Shown here: piece after piece, positions 51,500 through 61,940 of the stretch
How positions within the stretch are numbered: the first letter of the stretch is position 1
How the letters are laid out: the number at the start of each line of letters is the position of its first letter
NCBI GenBank assembly: GCA_964035575.1
Contig: OZ037852.1
Location: forward strand, 744,001-808,000
Length of the DNA: 64,000 nt
From: Rhynchopus sp. YZ270_cl-10
Taxonomy: Eukaryota; Euglenozoa; Diplonemea; Diplonemida; Diplonemidae
Direction of reading: 5' to 3'
The notes under the pieces: generated by a model
What the model was told of the DNA's origin: nothing
Database searches by the model: none
Seen by the model: only the letters and a program-made list of their open reading frames with translations
Position numbers and translations under genes: made by a program

Positions 51500-51739
51500 A
51501 TTGTTCATGACCAAAGACTGTATAAAGCTCTGTATTAAATAGAACAACAAGAAAAAAGGAGAGAAAAGCTGGCAGCATGAAATACGCTTGTGCACACATA
51601 TATAACGTGGGGTTTTGAAACTACGTCCCCCAAAATAAAATAGATGTGAGTGAAGCCTACAGGGAAGCAAGCCATAGGTTTGCTTTATTTTCTTCGCAGA
51701 ATACACAAAGTAAAAAAAAAGAATGGAGGGCACGCAGAT

Positions 51740-51815
51740 TTAAAGTATTTCAACATATGCATTCAATAAATTGATAGCATGGGTATAGGGATCAACAAAA
51801 AATGTTCCCATTTTT
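51740..51815 (+). repeat. AATAAATT hairpin repeat, copy 2
   Basis: TTCAACATATGCATTCAATA continuing into AATTGATAGCATG and then AAAAAATGTTCCCAT. Matches 31652-31727 and, for the hairpin only, 23324-23337. Confidence 0.6.
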
Positions 51816-52077
51816 CTTGCGATTTTTTTTTTTTTTTAAAGTCAACTAAAAGGAGCCCCGACAAAGATTGCGCAAACACCCAATAAGAAAAAAGAACTGT
51901 GGTTGTTGATGCAGGCACCTCCGACTGACCCATACGATGCCAGCCAACCGGAAAGCACAAAAAAAAAAAAAAAGTTGAAATAACGATGTGCCACGCTTAG
52001 AGGCACATCGTTGCTATCAGTTGTCTTGAAGGGGTGAAAAAACAAAGAATTTTTCAAAAAGAAAAAGGAAGTAAAGT

Positions 52078-52115
52078 AGATAGTGCAAACACCTCTGGGA
52101 CGCAAGCACTGAAGA
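52078..52115 (+). repeat. Stem-loop, GTGCAAAC type
   Basis: AGTGC (52082-52086) pairs with GCACT (52106-52110); compare GGTGC/GCACC at 40782-40811. Between them lies AAACACCTCTGGGACGCAA. Confidence 0.65.
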
Positions 52116-52391
52116 AGAAGAAACCCCACCCATCAATCAACATAAGCTAGAAAGGAACAATGAGCGCCACATCAAAATAGAAAAATAAACACAAAGCAGT
52201 GCCAACAAAAAGTGACTTGAAATATAAAACTCCTCTCATGACAGTGTACCTTGGGTGCACTATCGCGAGAGGGATCTGTGAAAGGATGAGCTTCGTAAAC
52301 AAAGGCAGGAAAAAAAAATAAGATGAAATTAAGCTCTCGTTCTTACCCACCTTCATCACAACCGCCTATCGCAGAAAAAAAATGCCATGGG

Positions 52392-53929
52392 GTAACTGGG
52401 GTGGCCCGGGGGCACGGCGCTTAGTTTTTACAAAAAAAAATTTAAAAAAATCACAAAAATCAAAAAAAAAAATCACAAAAAATCACAAATTATCACAAAA
52501 AATCACAAACAACTACTACAAAGTCACGGTACATTTGGTCGACTTCCTGCAATCTGAACAGGGTGGAGATCAATAATCACCACACACTCAGAAGCGAGTA
52601 AAGAGGCAGCGAAAAGCGTAGCCGGCCTCAGACAGTTGTTTATCTTGGCGATTGCCAAGGCACGGGAGGTACCGACTCCAACGGAGGAGGTAGAGGTGGT
52701 GTGCGCCGACACTGACACGACCCCCGTTACCGAAGCGACTCCGGAAACCGACGCGCCCCCCGACTGCAATTGTTACATTGCGCTGTCTACAGCACATAGC
52801 CGCCACCCAGCTGCACACGCTTGTGTTCATTGGAAGGGTCGAGCCGCCTCTCAAGGCGCGTAAGACCAAGCCGCCGCCGCGCAACATCGGATTGGCCGCC
52901 CACATGACGCTGTCATCGCAAATGATGGCATGTTCCTTCTCCAATGGATTTATTGGGTGTATGTTATACTGGGACAATGTGGTCAGATCGTCTTCAGACC
53001 TGGAAAAGTGCACGACATATAAAAGCTTCCGACTGCGGCGGGCGGCCCATTTTCACCCTTTTCTTGTTCCTCATCCTCTCTATGTTTTCACTTGCCCCTG
53101 ATGCTGACAAAAATCACGGATTTGTCCATTTCGCGTATTGACCCCACCACACAACTGTACTGTATTCCCAATCCCCTGTGTATACTGCGGAAATTGACCA
53201 AAAACGAGAACTTGTCCATTTCGGAAAATTGACCCCACCACTGGCCGGACGCATTCCGGAAATGCAAATGCAAGTGTTTTCGGCGTGACTGTGTATACTC
53301 TATGTACTGTGCACTACCACAGCACAGGACCTCATAAGCTCTCACAGACTCTCACAGGCTCTCGCAGCCTGTTACGTGTCTCACGGAGACGATCATAGAT
53401 CACCCAACAAAAAATCACAAAAACCAAAAAAAAAAATCACAAAAAATCACAAACAATCACACAAAATCACAAAAACCAAAAAAAAAATCACAAAAAATCA
53501 CAAAAAATCACAAACAATCACAAAAAATCACAAAAACCAAAAAAAAAATCACAAAAAATCACAAAAAATCACAAACAATCACAAAAAATCACAAAAACCA
53601 AAAAAAAAATCACAAAAAATCACAAAAAATCACAAACAATCACAAAAAATCACAAAAACCAAAAAAAAAATCACAAAAAATCACAAAAAATCACAAACAA
53701 TCACAAAAAATCACAAAAACCAAAAAAAAAATCACAAATAATCACAAAAAATCACAAAAAATCACAAAAACCGAAAAAAAAATCACAAATAATCACAAAC
53801 AATCACAAAAAATCACAAAAAATCACAAAAAATCACAAGATTCTTTTTCATAATGTTGTGACTTTTTGTGATTTTTTCCGAAAAAACACAACGCGCCACT
53901 TCCCTGCGCGCCCGGGCCACCCCAGTAAC
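52392..53929. mobile_element. 1.54-kb DNA element with 19-bp TIRs
   Basis: GTAACTGGGGTGGCCCGGG at the left end and CCCGGGCCACCCCAGTAAC at the right end mirror each other with one mismatch. Both ends are followed inward by AATCAC-type sub-terminal repeats. 52540-53080 is GC-richer and may hold the relic of a coding region (for example EEVEVVCADTDTTPVTEA on plus), but no transposase motif is secure. It also contains a reverse copy of the GTGGTGGGGTC repeat at 53138-53280. Confidence 0.65.
53405..53845 (+). repeat. AATCACAAA tandem array
   Basis: Units of about 59-60 bases built from AATCACAAAAA and CCAAAAAAAA repeat some seven times. Lys/Asn/His/Ile-rich open frames here are artefacts. Confidence 0.9.
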
Positions 53930-54370
53930 GTCCCTTTTTGAATTTTGAATTTTTTTAAAAAAAATTTGTACGGATCACCCCCTGAGGTGCACACACCTCC
54001 TGACCACATCTCATTGCTTCCAAAAGAAAACAGAAAACTCTGACTCTCCTCGCCCTTCCCCCGTTCGGACAAAGATCACACATGGCAGAGAGGAAGAGAG
54101 TAGGGAGCCATCACAACCCCGACCCCAGCAACTCCGCTGGGAAGGTAGAGGTAAACACGCCTCACAGGGTGTAAAAGACGAAGCCAGTACCGCCGCCACC
54201 TGACTGGCTGCCGACCTGCAATACAACCAAGGTTTCAAATAAAAAAGACCGCCGGGTACGTCAAAAAATTAGGATAGTGCTAAATGCTGGGAGTGCCAAT
54301 CCAAATCGGGGCAGATTCACAACAAATAGTACCTAACATGTTTACGTTCGCGGTATCAAAACAAAACAAA
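53930..54370. other. Spacer
   Basis: No gene or repeat recognised. Confidence 0.35.
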
Positions 54371-54374
54371 ACTG

Positions 54375-54500
54375 AAGTCTCGATGTACCTCTCGTGCACA
54401 GCCACATCTTCCATACACTAATGGAAGACGCATGAGAAGCAAAAAAAAACAAAAAAACAAAAAAAAAATGATAGGAAGATGAACTTCTCGTCATCTCAAA
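54375..54500 (+). repeat. Two stem-loops of the intergenic superfamily
   Basis: First: TGTAC (54384-54388), loop CTCTC, GTGCA (54394-54398), flanked by GATG and CATC. Second: AGATGA (54477-54482) and TCATCT (54491-54496) around ACTTCTCG, after an A-rich lead. Confidence 0.7.
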
Positions 54501-56700
54501 TAGTTTATCGTGAGGTTGAGGGAAGGAACAATACGAATACTAGAGGAGGGGAGGTTGAGAATTGACTGAAGTGTGAAATCACTTTGGGAGAGGGGAGAGG
54601 GGGAGGGGGGGTTTTTGGGACCAAATACGAGTCAAGTCAAATTTTTAGAACAGGGGTTTTTTTCCCCTGTATGCTTTCCTCGCTGTGCTGCCATTTGCCT
54701 GCCTTAGGAAATATGTTACGCTTTTTTTTTGTTGTGCACCAGAGCAAGTATCACCCACAACCAGGTAGGTTCTGACCAAGCATCACCCAAAAGCGCACCA
54801 TCCAGAGAGCACACTTCATCCCCAAAAAGCACGGCAAAGATCGAACAGGAACGAGGAGGGGGTCAAATGTCACATGCCTGCCACTAATATTGGCCCTGAG
54901 GAGGGGAGGGGGAGATGTTTTGACACGACGGAACAGTCAGGGGTACTACTTGTGGAACTACTAGTCGTAACGATTAGTTGCTGGCTGTAAGTATGATATC
55001 GTAGAACTAGTCGTAAAACACTATTCGTTTGAGCTAGCAGCACCACCAGCAGCACCCCCTGACTGACTAATCTGTTTCACGTAGCTGCTGAGACAGTTTT
55101 TCACCATCACTATGTTTTGTTTTGTTTCGTTTCCCCCCCGCTTGTAGTTTCTTTCGAAAAGAAAGCCTTGGGGTGGGTGTGGTCACCACCGTGCACAGTT
55201 GATTGGCTTTGTGTCCTTGACCCAGTTGTACGACTTCCTAACCTGGTCATATTTGACTAGCCATAATCCGCTGTGGGGTTGCGATGAATTATGAATTAAG
55301 TTGAGTTTAAAAAAAAAATAAACGGTACTTTCAGTTCAAAAGCAATAACTATCATCCAAGTGTGCTCCCAGATCACGGGTTTAGAAAAAAATTCCAACCA
55401 CAGATCACGAGAAAAAAAAAAGATATTTGAGCACCTTTGTGAGACCCTGAAACACTGATACAGCTATTCTTCTAGGCGAATAAGCACGAGGATTGGGTTC
55501 TTCAATCTCATAAAAATTTTTTTCCTCCTGTTTTTTTCTTTTTAGTATAACCCACAGTTTGCAAATTGAAACCAAAGAAAATAGGAAGAAATGGCTAAGA
55601 AAATCTAAAGAACCTAAGCCACACTCAGCTTCATCACCCCACATGATGTCTCTGTTCTCGAGTTGCACAAGGGTTTTTTGAATTACGAACCTGCCCCCCT
55701 GTTCACGACAAAAAAAGAAAAAAAAAGAAAAAACAAACAAACAAATTAAGTTGGGTTTAAAAATGAGGGTTCTATAATGGTCAAATCATAACTTTGTGCG
55801 AACTCTTTTTTTTTAACCCAACTTCAAAGAATTCTCCCCCACACGAAAAACTGCCGAAGTGCGAGAGGGGATAGTTTATGTGAAAACGTATTCTCTGTGC
55901 AAAAAATGCCTTCCGATCGCACCAATGATACACAACGGGGGGAAGGCGTATTTTTTTTTTTTTTTTTTTTTTTTTTGATAAATTCTTGGAAGATTTTATT
56001 ATGATTTACCTTTGTTCGAGTTTAAATTGAGCGTTGGAAAGACACTCTTTCATAGATTGCCTCGCTACGTTGAACAAAGGGGGTACCTTCTATAACATGT
56101 GTGTAAATGCTACGTACCTAAATATGCTCAGGCAAACTGATATGTGAATCTACCCCAATTGTCTTGGCATTCTCTACAGGAGCACTGAGGTACGTAAAAA
56201 ATGTGTTGATATTACACATTCACAACGTAAGGCACGTATTTACCCAATCTGTATGGGTTACCAAAGGCCGCAGGTGCAAAATTTTACTATCAAGTACCAG
56301 AAGTACCACACGACACACGCGCGAATGGAGGTACCTCAAAATAGTAAAAAACAGTATAAAAAAAATGGTAGGGATGTTTGAGGGCTTTTTTTCGGGGGAA
56401 AAATAGTGAGGGGAGTTGGGTCCAGTCATGTTTACTTTGTGTGATATGTGGTGCAATACGGGCGGGGGTTTCACAAAATTTCCACAAAATTTCGATCCTA
56501 TTGACAACTTTTCACAACTATGTGGATACATCGTGAAAAGTTGTGAAACCCCCGCCCCCCCCCGTATAGCACCAGTATGCCTCATGACCGAGCTGGCGCC
56601 AACCACGCACTTCCTTTCATGAGAATCTGCACAAAAATAATAAATAAATGTGGCTTGGAAACAAAGCCCTCATGACAGTGTCCTACCTACCATAAAAAAA
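54501..56700. other. Gene-free spacer
   Basis: A T-run at 55950-55975 is followed by TTGATAAATTCTTGG, a possible degenerate start of the TTGTTGG element. A GTTGTGAAA/TTTCACAAC inverted pair with G/C runs lies near 56460-56560. No gene supported. Confidence 0.4.
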
Positions 56701-57437
56701 GAAAAGCTTATAAGACGCCCCCTATGGCTAAGTCTCTCTGCGCTTAGTCACGTTGAAAGAAAAGGTTTTTAAGATGATCCTAAGCCTTTTGTTGCTTAGC
56801 CACCTTGATATCATTCGTTATCGCATTTTTGAAATAAATGGTAGACCGCGCTAACACCGTGGGTGCAGGCAACGAACCCCCAAAACAAAGAGAAGTTGAA
56901 GGTGCAAAATAAATAAAGCACGCCCACTACATCTCATGACCCTTTCGAAAGGGAAGGGTATGAAGTTAAAGGTAAATAAAATAGGAAAAAAAAAAAAACA
57001 GTTTGAAGAACAAGATAACCCTGAGCCTCTCTGTGCTCAGTCACCTTTTCATCACTAACAACCATATGACAGAACACACCAAAGAAAGAAAACTTGAAAG
57101 ATGCATGTACTCTCGTGTACACATCTTAACGATAGAAAGGGAGGTTGCAGTGCGAAAGATCTCTGCAGATTGCAGGCGGGTTATGCGCTGTGATTGAATC
57201 GCGGAGAATTCGATGACTGCATTTAAAAGAAAAATGTTTGATTTTATGGTGCTCCGGGAGGGGTCGATATTGACAGGTCGCCGACAGGTCGTGACAGGTC
57301 GTTGACCGACTTCCGAAAGCACCATTTTAGACGACTATCACGGGATAGTAGTCGCGATGCAAAAAAAAATAATAAAAAAATCAATAAAAAAAACTTATAA
57401 GATGACCGTGCCTCAGCGGGCGCACGCATCTTCAAGG
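56701..57437 (+). repeat. Cluster of intergenic stem-loops
   Basis: Five folds, all on plus. 56728-56747: CTAAG/CTTAG. 56780-56799: CTAAGC/GCTTAG, loop CTTTTGTT. 57021-57040: CTGAGC/GCTCAG, loop CTCTCTGT. 57098-57127: AAGATG/CATCTT outer with TGTAC/GTACA inner. 57399-57432: AAGATG/CATCTT outer with CGTGC/GCACG inner. 56885-56910 is a half GTGCAAA-type element. Each has an A-rich lead with TTGAA or TATAA. Confidence 0.8.
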
Positions 57438-57632
57438 ATATGCTAGTTTGTTTTTGTTTTTGTTTTGTGGACGAGACATAATTTAGTTTCACATACTTTC
57501 CATGCAAAGAAGAGAAAGCACAAGAACGTTCTATGCAAATCTATCCCGGACATGGGCTGGATACTTAGGCCCATGTCCGATCCATCCATTAGATAAAAAA
57601 ATAGTAACTCTGATAGGTAAGTAAAAGGAAAA

Positions 57633-57745
57633 GGGAAAAAAGGGATTTTTCGTTGATCGCTCAATTACCCTGTTGGAAGGGGGTGATTGGCGACCGTATA
57701 GGAGGAACTGTTTCTCCTTTAAGCTACGCTTCTAGGTATTTTTTT
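57633..57745 (+). repeat. ~110-bp dispersed repeat, copy 2
   Basis: Partner of 26118-26225, with the same order of conserved words and the same AATTACCC/GGGTGATT stem. Lies just 3' of the cyclase gene. Confidence 0.6.
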
Positions 57746-57870
57746 AAAAAAATAGTTTTGCATAATATTGGGTTTCCAAAGGGAAAACAGCACTTTCAAG
57801 ATACGTACCCAGAGACCTGTGGACACTGGGCAGAGGCATCACACACGAAGATTCCGCACCGTTGGCCCAC

Positions 57871-60288
57871 TCACTCTGAACTGCTGTGCTCGAGGAGGCG
57901 GGGTGTGGGAAGGTGAGCGGTCCGCTCGAAGCGCAGCAGGAGGGGCTGGAAGCACTTGGCTTCATAAGCCGCGGTGATGTGGTGCAATGCTTTGTCGAGG
58001 GTGACTGCCTCAGTGATCTTGTCCCATTGCTCGTCGATGACACGTCCCACGAAGATGTTCACCTTGTCATTGTTGTCCTCACGCTGTGCCTGCTCGAGCT
58101 CGTACATCCACTCGTTGTGCACGACTGTCACCTTGCTGATAACGTTGTGCACCTTGATCACCGCCTTCTGCTTGTCACACCGGATGGCGTCCGTTAGTTG
58201 ATAGAGGAAGATGTTCTTGAGCTTCGTGGCAGTGCGGTCGTCAACAGTGACCTTAAGACGCCTCTCCTTGTTGAGGCGCTCCATCTCCATCAGCCATGGC
58301 ACCAGAGGTGACAGGATTGTGAAGCGCCGTACACTCTTGTTCCCGGTGTTCCCCACCTTCGCCTTCCCCGACGTAGCTGCGCAGGACACTTTGTAGTCGC
58401 GCATGTTCTCGTGGATGCTCAGGGCCGTCGTGATCGTTCTGACGACAAAGTCTGCCTTCGGCTTCACAGTGTTCCAACCTACCAAGAAGCGGTCGCCAGA
58501 GAAGGAGTCGAGGATGCCCCCTTGGATGTTACACATAGACATTACGTTTGTCACGATGTCGGTGTGGCTTTGCAGCAATGTGTCGTTCGCCATGTTGCCC
58601 ATGGAGCCCCACCACCCGACAACGTTGACTGCCAGCAGACCTATAGGCTTTGAGCTCAGGTACAGGTCAAGATGCGCTCTGTTGGGCGCGCATGCATGCG
58701 ACGATACAGCAGACCTTGAGACGCTAGAGCGGGAGTGCACAGAAGAGCGCGAGTACGTGAAAGAGTTGTTCGTGACAGAGGGCTCCGATGTGCATGCGTC
58801 TTCTTCACGTGCTGCAGGCAGAATGGACTCTGGCATAAAGGCACGGAACTCTTCAAGGCGATTCACAGTCAGCGACATCCCCGACATCAAGTCGCGCATC
58901 TCACGGACCATAACCGACTTCGCCTCGTACTGTGCAATAGTGTCGGCTGCTAGCTCAGTGTCCATGTCCCCAATAAGTCGGATCGCAGACGAAAGCTTCT
59001 TCATCGGCATCGCAATAAACACAACCTCAGCCACAGAGATCATCACATCAAACACAAGAACAAGCATGGTAAATACAATAAGAAGCCTCAGTGCCTCCTC
59101 CACCTTCCCCTGCACAGAGGACGTCGGGCGCATCCACAGCAGCTCCAGGTTCTGGTGTGAGTATTCGCGGCGAAGGAAGTATGCCGTCCCGTCCAGCTTC
59201 TTCTGTGTGAAGGAGCCGAAGCGCTCGTCGCCAAGCTTCTCAAAGCCCTGCTGCAGCGCAGGTGTCAGGTCTGCGATGTTGAACGAACAGCCCAGGGCAA
59301 CGTCCTCGTTTGCAGCCTCAGACGCCTGCACCTGGCACCACGTTGGGATCATCCCGCCCTCTGTCGATGCGTAGATCGTGCGCGACGCACGGTCCACAAG
59401 CATCACAGTTGTGTCGGGACGCATCTTCTTGTACTCCTCAAACGACGGCTGGAACGACGTGAACAGAAACCCAACAAGCATGCTGACAGACTTGTACGTC
59501 GACCACGGGTGTGGTGGTGGTGGCGGGATGTAGATCGCCTCAAGCTCTGTGTAGGCGTACATGTTCCCGTCCGATGCATACCACCTGCGTGGCGTGAACC
59601 AGCGCGAGCACACCGACCCTGCCACAGGTGGGTCTGTCCACAGAAACTCTTCGTGTGTCTTGTTGTCCTTCCCGTTGCGTGGGTCGTAGTGCTTGATGAT
59701 GTCGATGTAGCGCGGGTTCCCGTCCCAGTTGTACACAAACTCGTTCACATGCCCCGTGTCGCTGTGCAGGGAGTAGGACGGAATCAGCATCTCCTGCACC
59801 GTCCCGTTGGCCACAAGAAAGTTCTCTGTCACGTTCAGGTGGTTCCCGTACGCACCAAACACAAGCTCACGCGACCCGTTCTTGAGCACATCCCCCCACA
59901 CACCTGCGTAGAAGGCAGAGCTGTTCGTTGTGTCGTACGTTGCAAGCGACATGGTTGAGTCGTACAGAACGTCTGAGCCCGACACCTGTGCGTACGCAAG
60001 CGAGCGGATGATGCTCGCCCACTCCTCAGGGTTGTTGTCGTGGATGCGCTCTGAGGAGTACACAAACTTCTTCAACGTCTGCGTCGAGTCCTCAACAAGC
60101 TTGAGCTGTGCAAGCAACTTGTCCCGCAGCGACGTGACCTCCCCGAGTGACGTGTCTGCCACTGAGTCCTCCAATGCCTCCAGGCCTTGGAAGTAGAGGA
60201 TCAGCCCGCCGGCCATCGACGACGACGTCGACAGCAGCGTTGCCGTCAGGATCACAACCAGGATCGGCACATTGAATTGACACGACAT
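57871..60288 (-). CDS. Receptor-type class III nucleotidyl cyclase homologue (805 aa)
   Basis: The ATG at 60288 is preferred over the one 30 codons upstream: a CACCACACAG acceptor-like site lies 14 bases before it, and the chain then starts directly with a membrane anchor (residues ~6-24). A ~370-residue extracellular region of Cache type follows, with several N-x-S/T sites, then a second membrane helix (~400-426). A HAMP-like segment, FRAFMPESILP (481-491) and a cyclase homology domain (~550-710) complete it. The second metal aspartate is present in SFSGDRFLV, and the KVGNTGNKSVRRFTI core is kept, but the first metal aspartate position reads Asn (LLAVNVVGW). It may therefore be a weak cyclase or a sensor pseudo-enzyme. 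Plasma-membrane location expected. Single exon. Confidence 0.85.
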   Translation of the reverse strand: MSCQFNVPILVVILTATLLSTSSSMAGGLILYFQGLEALEDSVADTSLGEVTSLRDKLLAQLKLVEDSTQTLKKFVYSSERIHDNNPEEWASIIRSLAYAQVSGSDVLYDSTMSLATYDTTNSSAFYAGVWGDVLKNGSRELVFGAYGNHLNVTENFLVANGTVQEMLIPSYSLHSDTGHVNEFVYNWDGNPRYIDIIKHYDPRNGKDNKTHEEFLWTDPPVAGSVCSRWFTPRRWYASDGNMYAYTELEAIYIPPPPPHPWSTYKSVSMLVGFLFTSFQPSFEEYKKMRPDTTVMLVDRASRTIYASTEGGMIPTWCQVQASEAANEDVALGCSFNIADLTPALQQGFEKLGDERFGSFTQKKLDGTAYFLRREYSHQNLELLWMRPTSSVQGKVEEALRLLIVFTMLVLVFDVMISVAEVVFIAMPMKKLSSAIRLIGDMDTELAADTIAQYEAKSVMVREMRDLMSGMSLTVNRLEEFRAFMPESILPAAREEDACTSEPSVTNNSFTYSRSSVHSRSSVSRSAVSSHACAPNRAHLDLYLSSKPIGLLAVNVVGWWGSMGNMANDTLLQSHTDIVTNVMSMCNIQGGILDSFSGDRFLVGWNTVKPKADFVVRTITTALSIHENMRDYKVSCAATSGKAKVGNTGNKSVRRFTILSPLVPWLMEMERLNKERRLKVTVDDRTATKLKNIFLYQLTDAIRCDKQKAVIKVHNVISKVTVVHNEWMYELEQAQREDNNDKVNIFVGRVIDEQWDKITEAVTLDKALHHITAAYEAKCFQPLLLRFERTAHLPTPRLLEHSSSE

Positions 60289-60403
60289 GCGTGGCACGTT
60301 CCCTGTGTGGTGAGGTGGCACATGGTGGTGTGAGGTGCCGCGAGGGTGCACATAACAAACATGGTGGTGGTGGTTCATTTGTTGCGGTCATAAAAGAAGA
60401 AGA

Positions 60404-60435
60404 AAACTTGAATGATGCATGCCCACGTGCACAAA
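60404..60435 (+). repeat. Intergenic stem-loop, degenerate, upstream of the cyclase
   Basis: GAAAACTTGAATGATGCATG lead with a short TGC/GCA stem. It lies about 120 bases 5' of the cyclase start. Confidence 0.5.
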
Positions 60436-60979
60436 GAAAGACAAGCAATATGCGCATGACAGGATAGTGATAAGTAGAGAACGGGAAATTGATAAAAAGA
60501 ACAAATTATGTTGTAACAACGGGACGGGGATGCTGAGGCAAATGGCAACGCAAGAAAACTCAGGGTAAAAACTCAGGTCGTTTGGGGGAAAACCTCGGGT
60601 GCGGGTTTTACTTTACCTGATTTATTGCGTTGCTGGAAGACAAAAAATAGAAACTGAACACTCATCACACGAAAAACCCCATGGGAGAGGTTTGTGGTGA
60701 AACGCACACACACCTCGACCTCTTTAGTGAGGCTCTGCAGCGTGGTTCGTCCCAGAACCGCAAAGTGTGTTCAAAATGCTTTGTTTCTATTTCCTCCTTC
60801 ATTTCATGAGGCGACACAAGAAAATAAAAGGATGCAGGATTGCCTAATAAATGATTTGGCAAAACTATGCCAGCGAAGTTTGTGGAGGAGTGCAGCCCAT
60901 TTCTGTTGTGGTGAACACTGACTATGCATGGTGCTGCACGTCTGGTTCGCAATTTTTTTTTTTTCTTCTTCTTTTTTTT

Positions 60980-61040
60980 TTTTTTTTGAAAAACTGTTGG
61001 AACAGTGTAGTTGCCACCTATGCGAGTTCCACTGTCGTTT
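60980..61040 (+). repeat. TTGTTGGAACAGTG-type hairpin element, copy E
   Basis: CTGTTGGAACAGTGTAGTTGCC ... GCGAGTTCCACTGTC is preceded by a T-run. ACAGTG/CACTGT is a perfect outer stem, against ATAGTG/CACTGT in copy A. Confidence 0.75.
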
Positions 61041-61477
61041 TTAATTTTTTGCATTGAATCACGGACACTGCCAGATCTGGCCAGATTTTGGAAGCCAGAT
61101 CCTAGCTCTGGGTCGTTTTCCAGAGGTGAAATCTGGTTTCCAATCTGTCCAGATGTGGGAATCTGTTGTGTGAATATGGGTTTTCCTTGTTTCTCCCAGA
61201 CCTGGCAGTATCCGTGATTGAAAAAATAGAAAATGAAAAAAAATAAAATGACAACAAATTGAGCTGATATGACACACCATACCTCTGCAGACATCTCTAT
61301 AGAGTGCAGGGACGAATATTTGATACATATAAATGATGAAGATCTCCCACAGCATTGCGGGGGGGAAAAATTAAAAAAAAGACTTCAATTTTCAAAAAAA
61401 AAAAAAAAAAAAAACAAGTAATTGCTATCGGAAAAAAAAACGGGGTGTGATGTGGAACTCCATCCTGTAGAAATAAT

Positions 61478-61809
61478 CTACAATAAGCCCAGCATTCTGC
61501 TCTTCTGCAGGTATGCTAACGCTCTTCGTACACTGCCAGACCCACTGGGACGCCAGCATCTGAAACGTTCAAGAAGGGGGGGCTGTCCTCTTCGTCCAGC
61601 ACCATCTGCTCGATAGCGTTGTTGGACGCCCGCTCGGCAGGCTCGGCGTGGTCCAGCTCGTTTTTGTCCACAGGCTCCCGACATTGTAGTCGCCGTTGGA
61701 GCAGTGCGGAAGGAACACAGAATGCACAGACTACAACACATCGATCACACCAGCAAATCGCCAGGATGCTACGGTGGTTTCGAAAATCGCGCGGAGTTTT
61801 CCACAGCAC
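61478..61809 (-). other. Possible small gene or exon fragment
   Basis: A minus-strand frame ending at 61517 has GC-rich, codon-like composition in its second half (VDKNELDHAEPAERASNN, EQMVLDEEDSPPFLNVSDAG), unlike the AT-rich surroundings. No family and no convincing start; it may be the last exon of a decayed gene. Confidence 0.25.
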
Positions 61810-61940
61810 ACCCGCTTTTTTCTTAGCAATTACTTGTCCGTGTTGTTATTGTTGTTTTCAACCACCTTCCTTCAACCCTTGTAGGATCAGTTGTTATATT
61901 TTTCGCGAAAACATGAAATTACACATTTCAAGAGAACAAA

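Noticed and set aside
53376-53741. Lys/Asn/His-rich 121-codon frame
   Set aside because: Translation of the AATCACAAA tandem array.
60288-60378. Upstream ATG of the cyclase adding 30 His-rich residues
   Set aside because: The acceptor-like CACACAG falls between the two ATGs, so mature mRNA would start after the upstream one; the extension also precedes the membrane anchor without homologous look.
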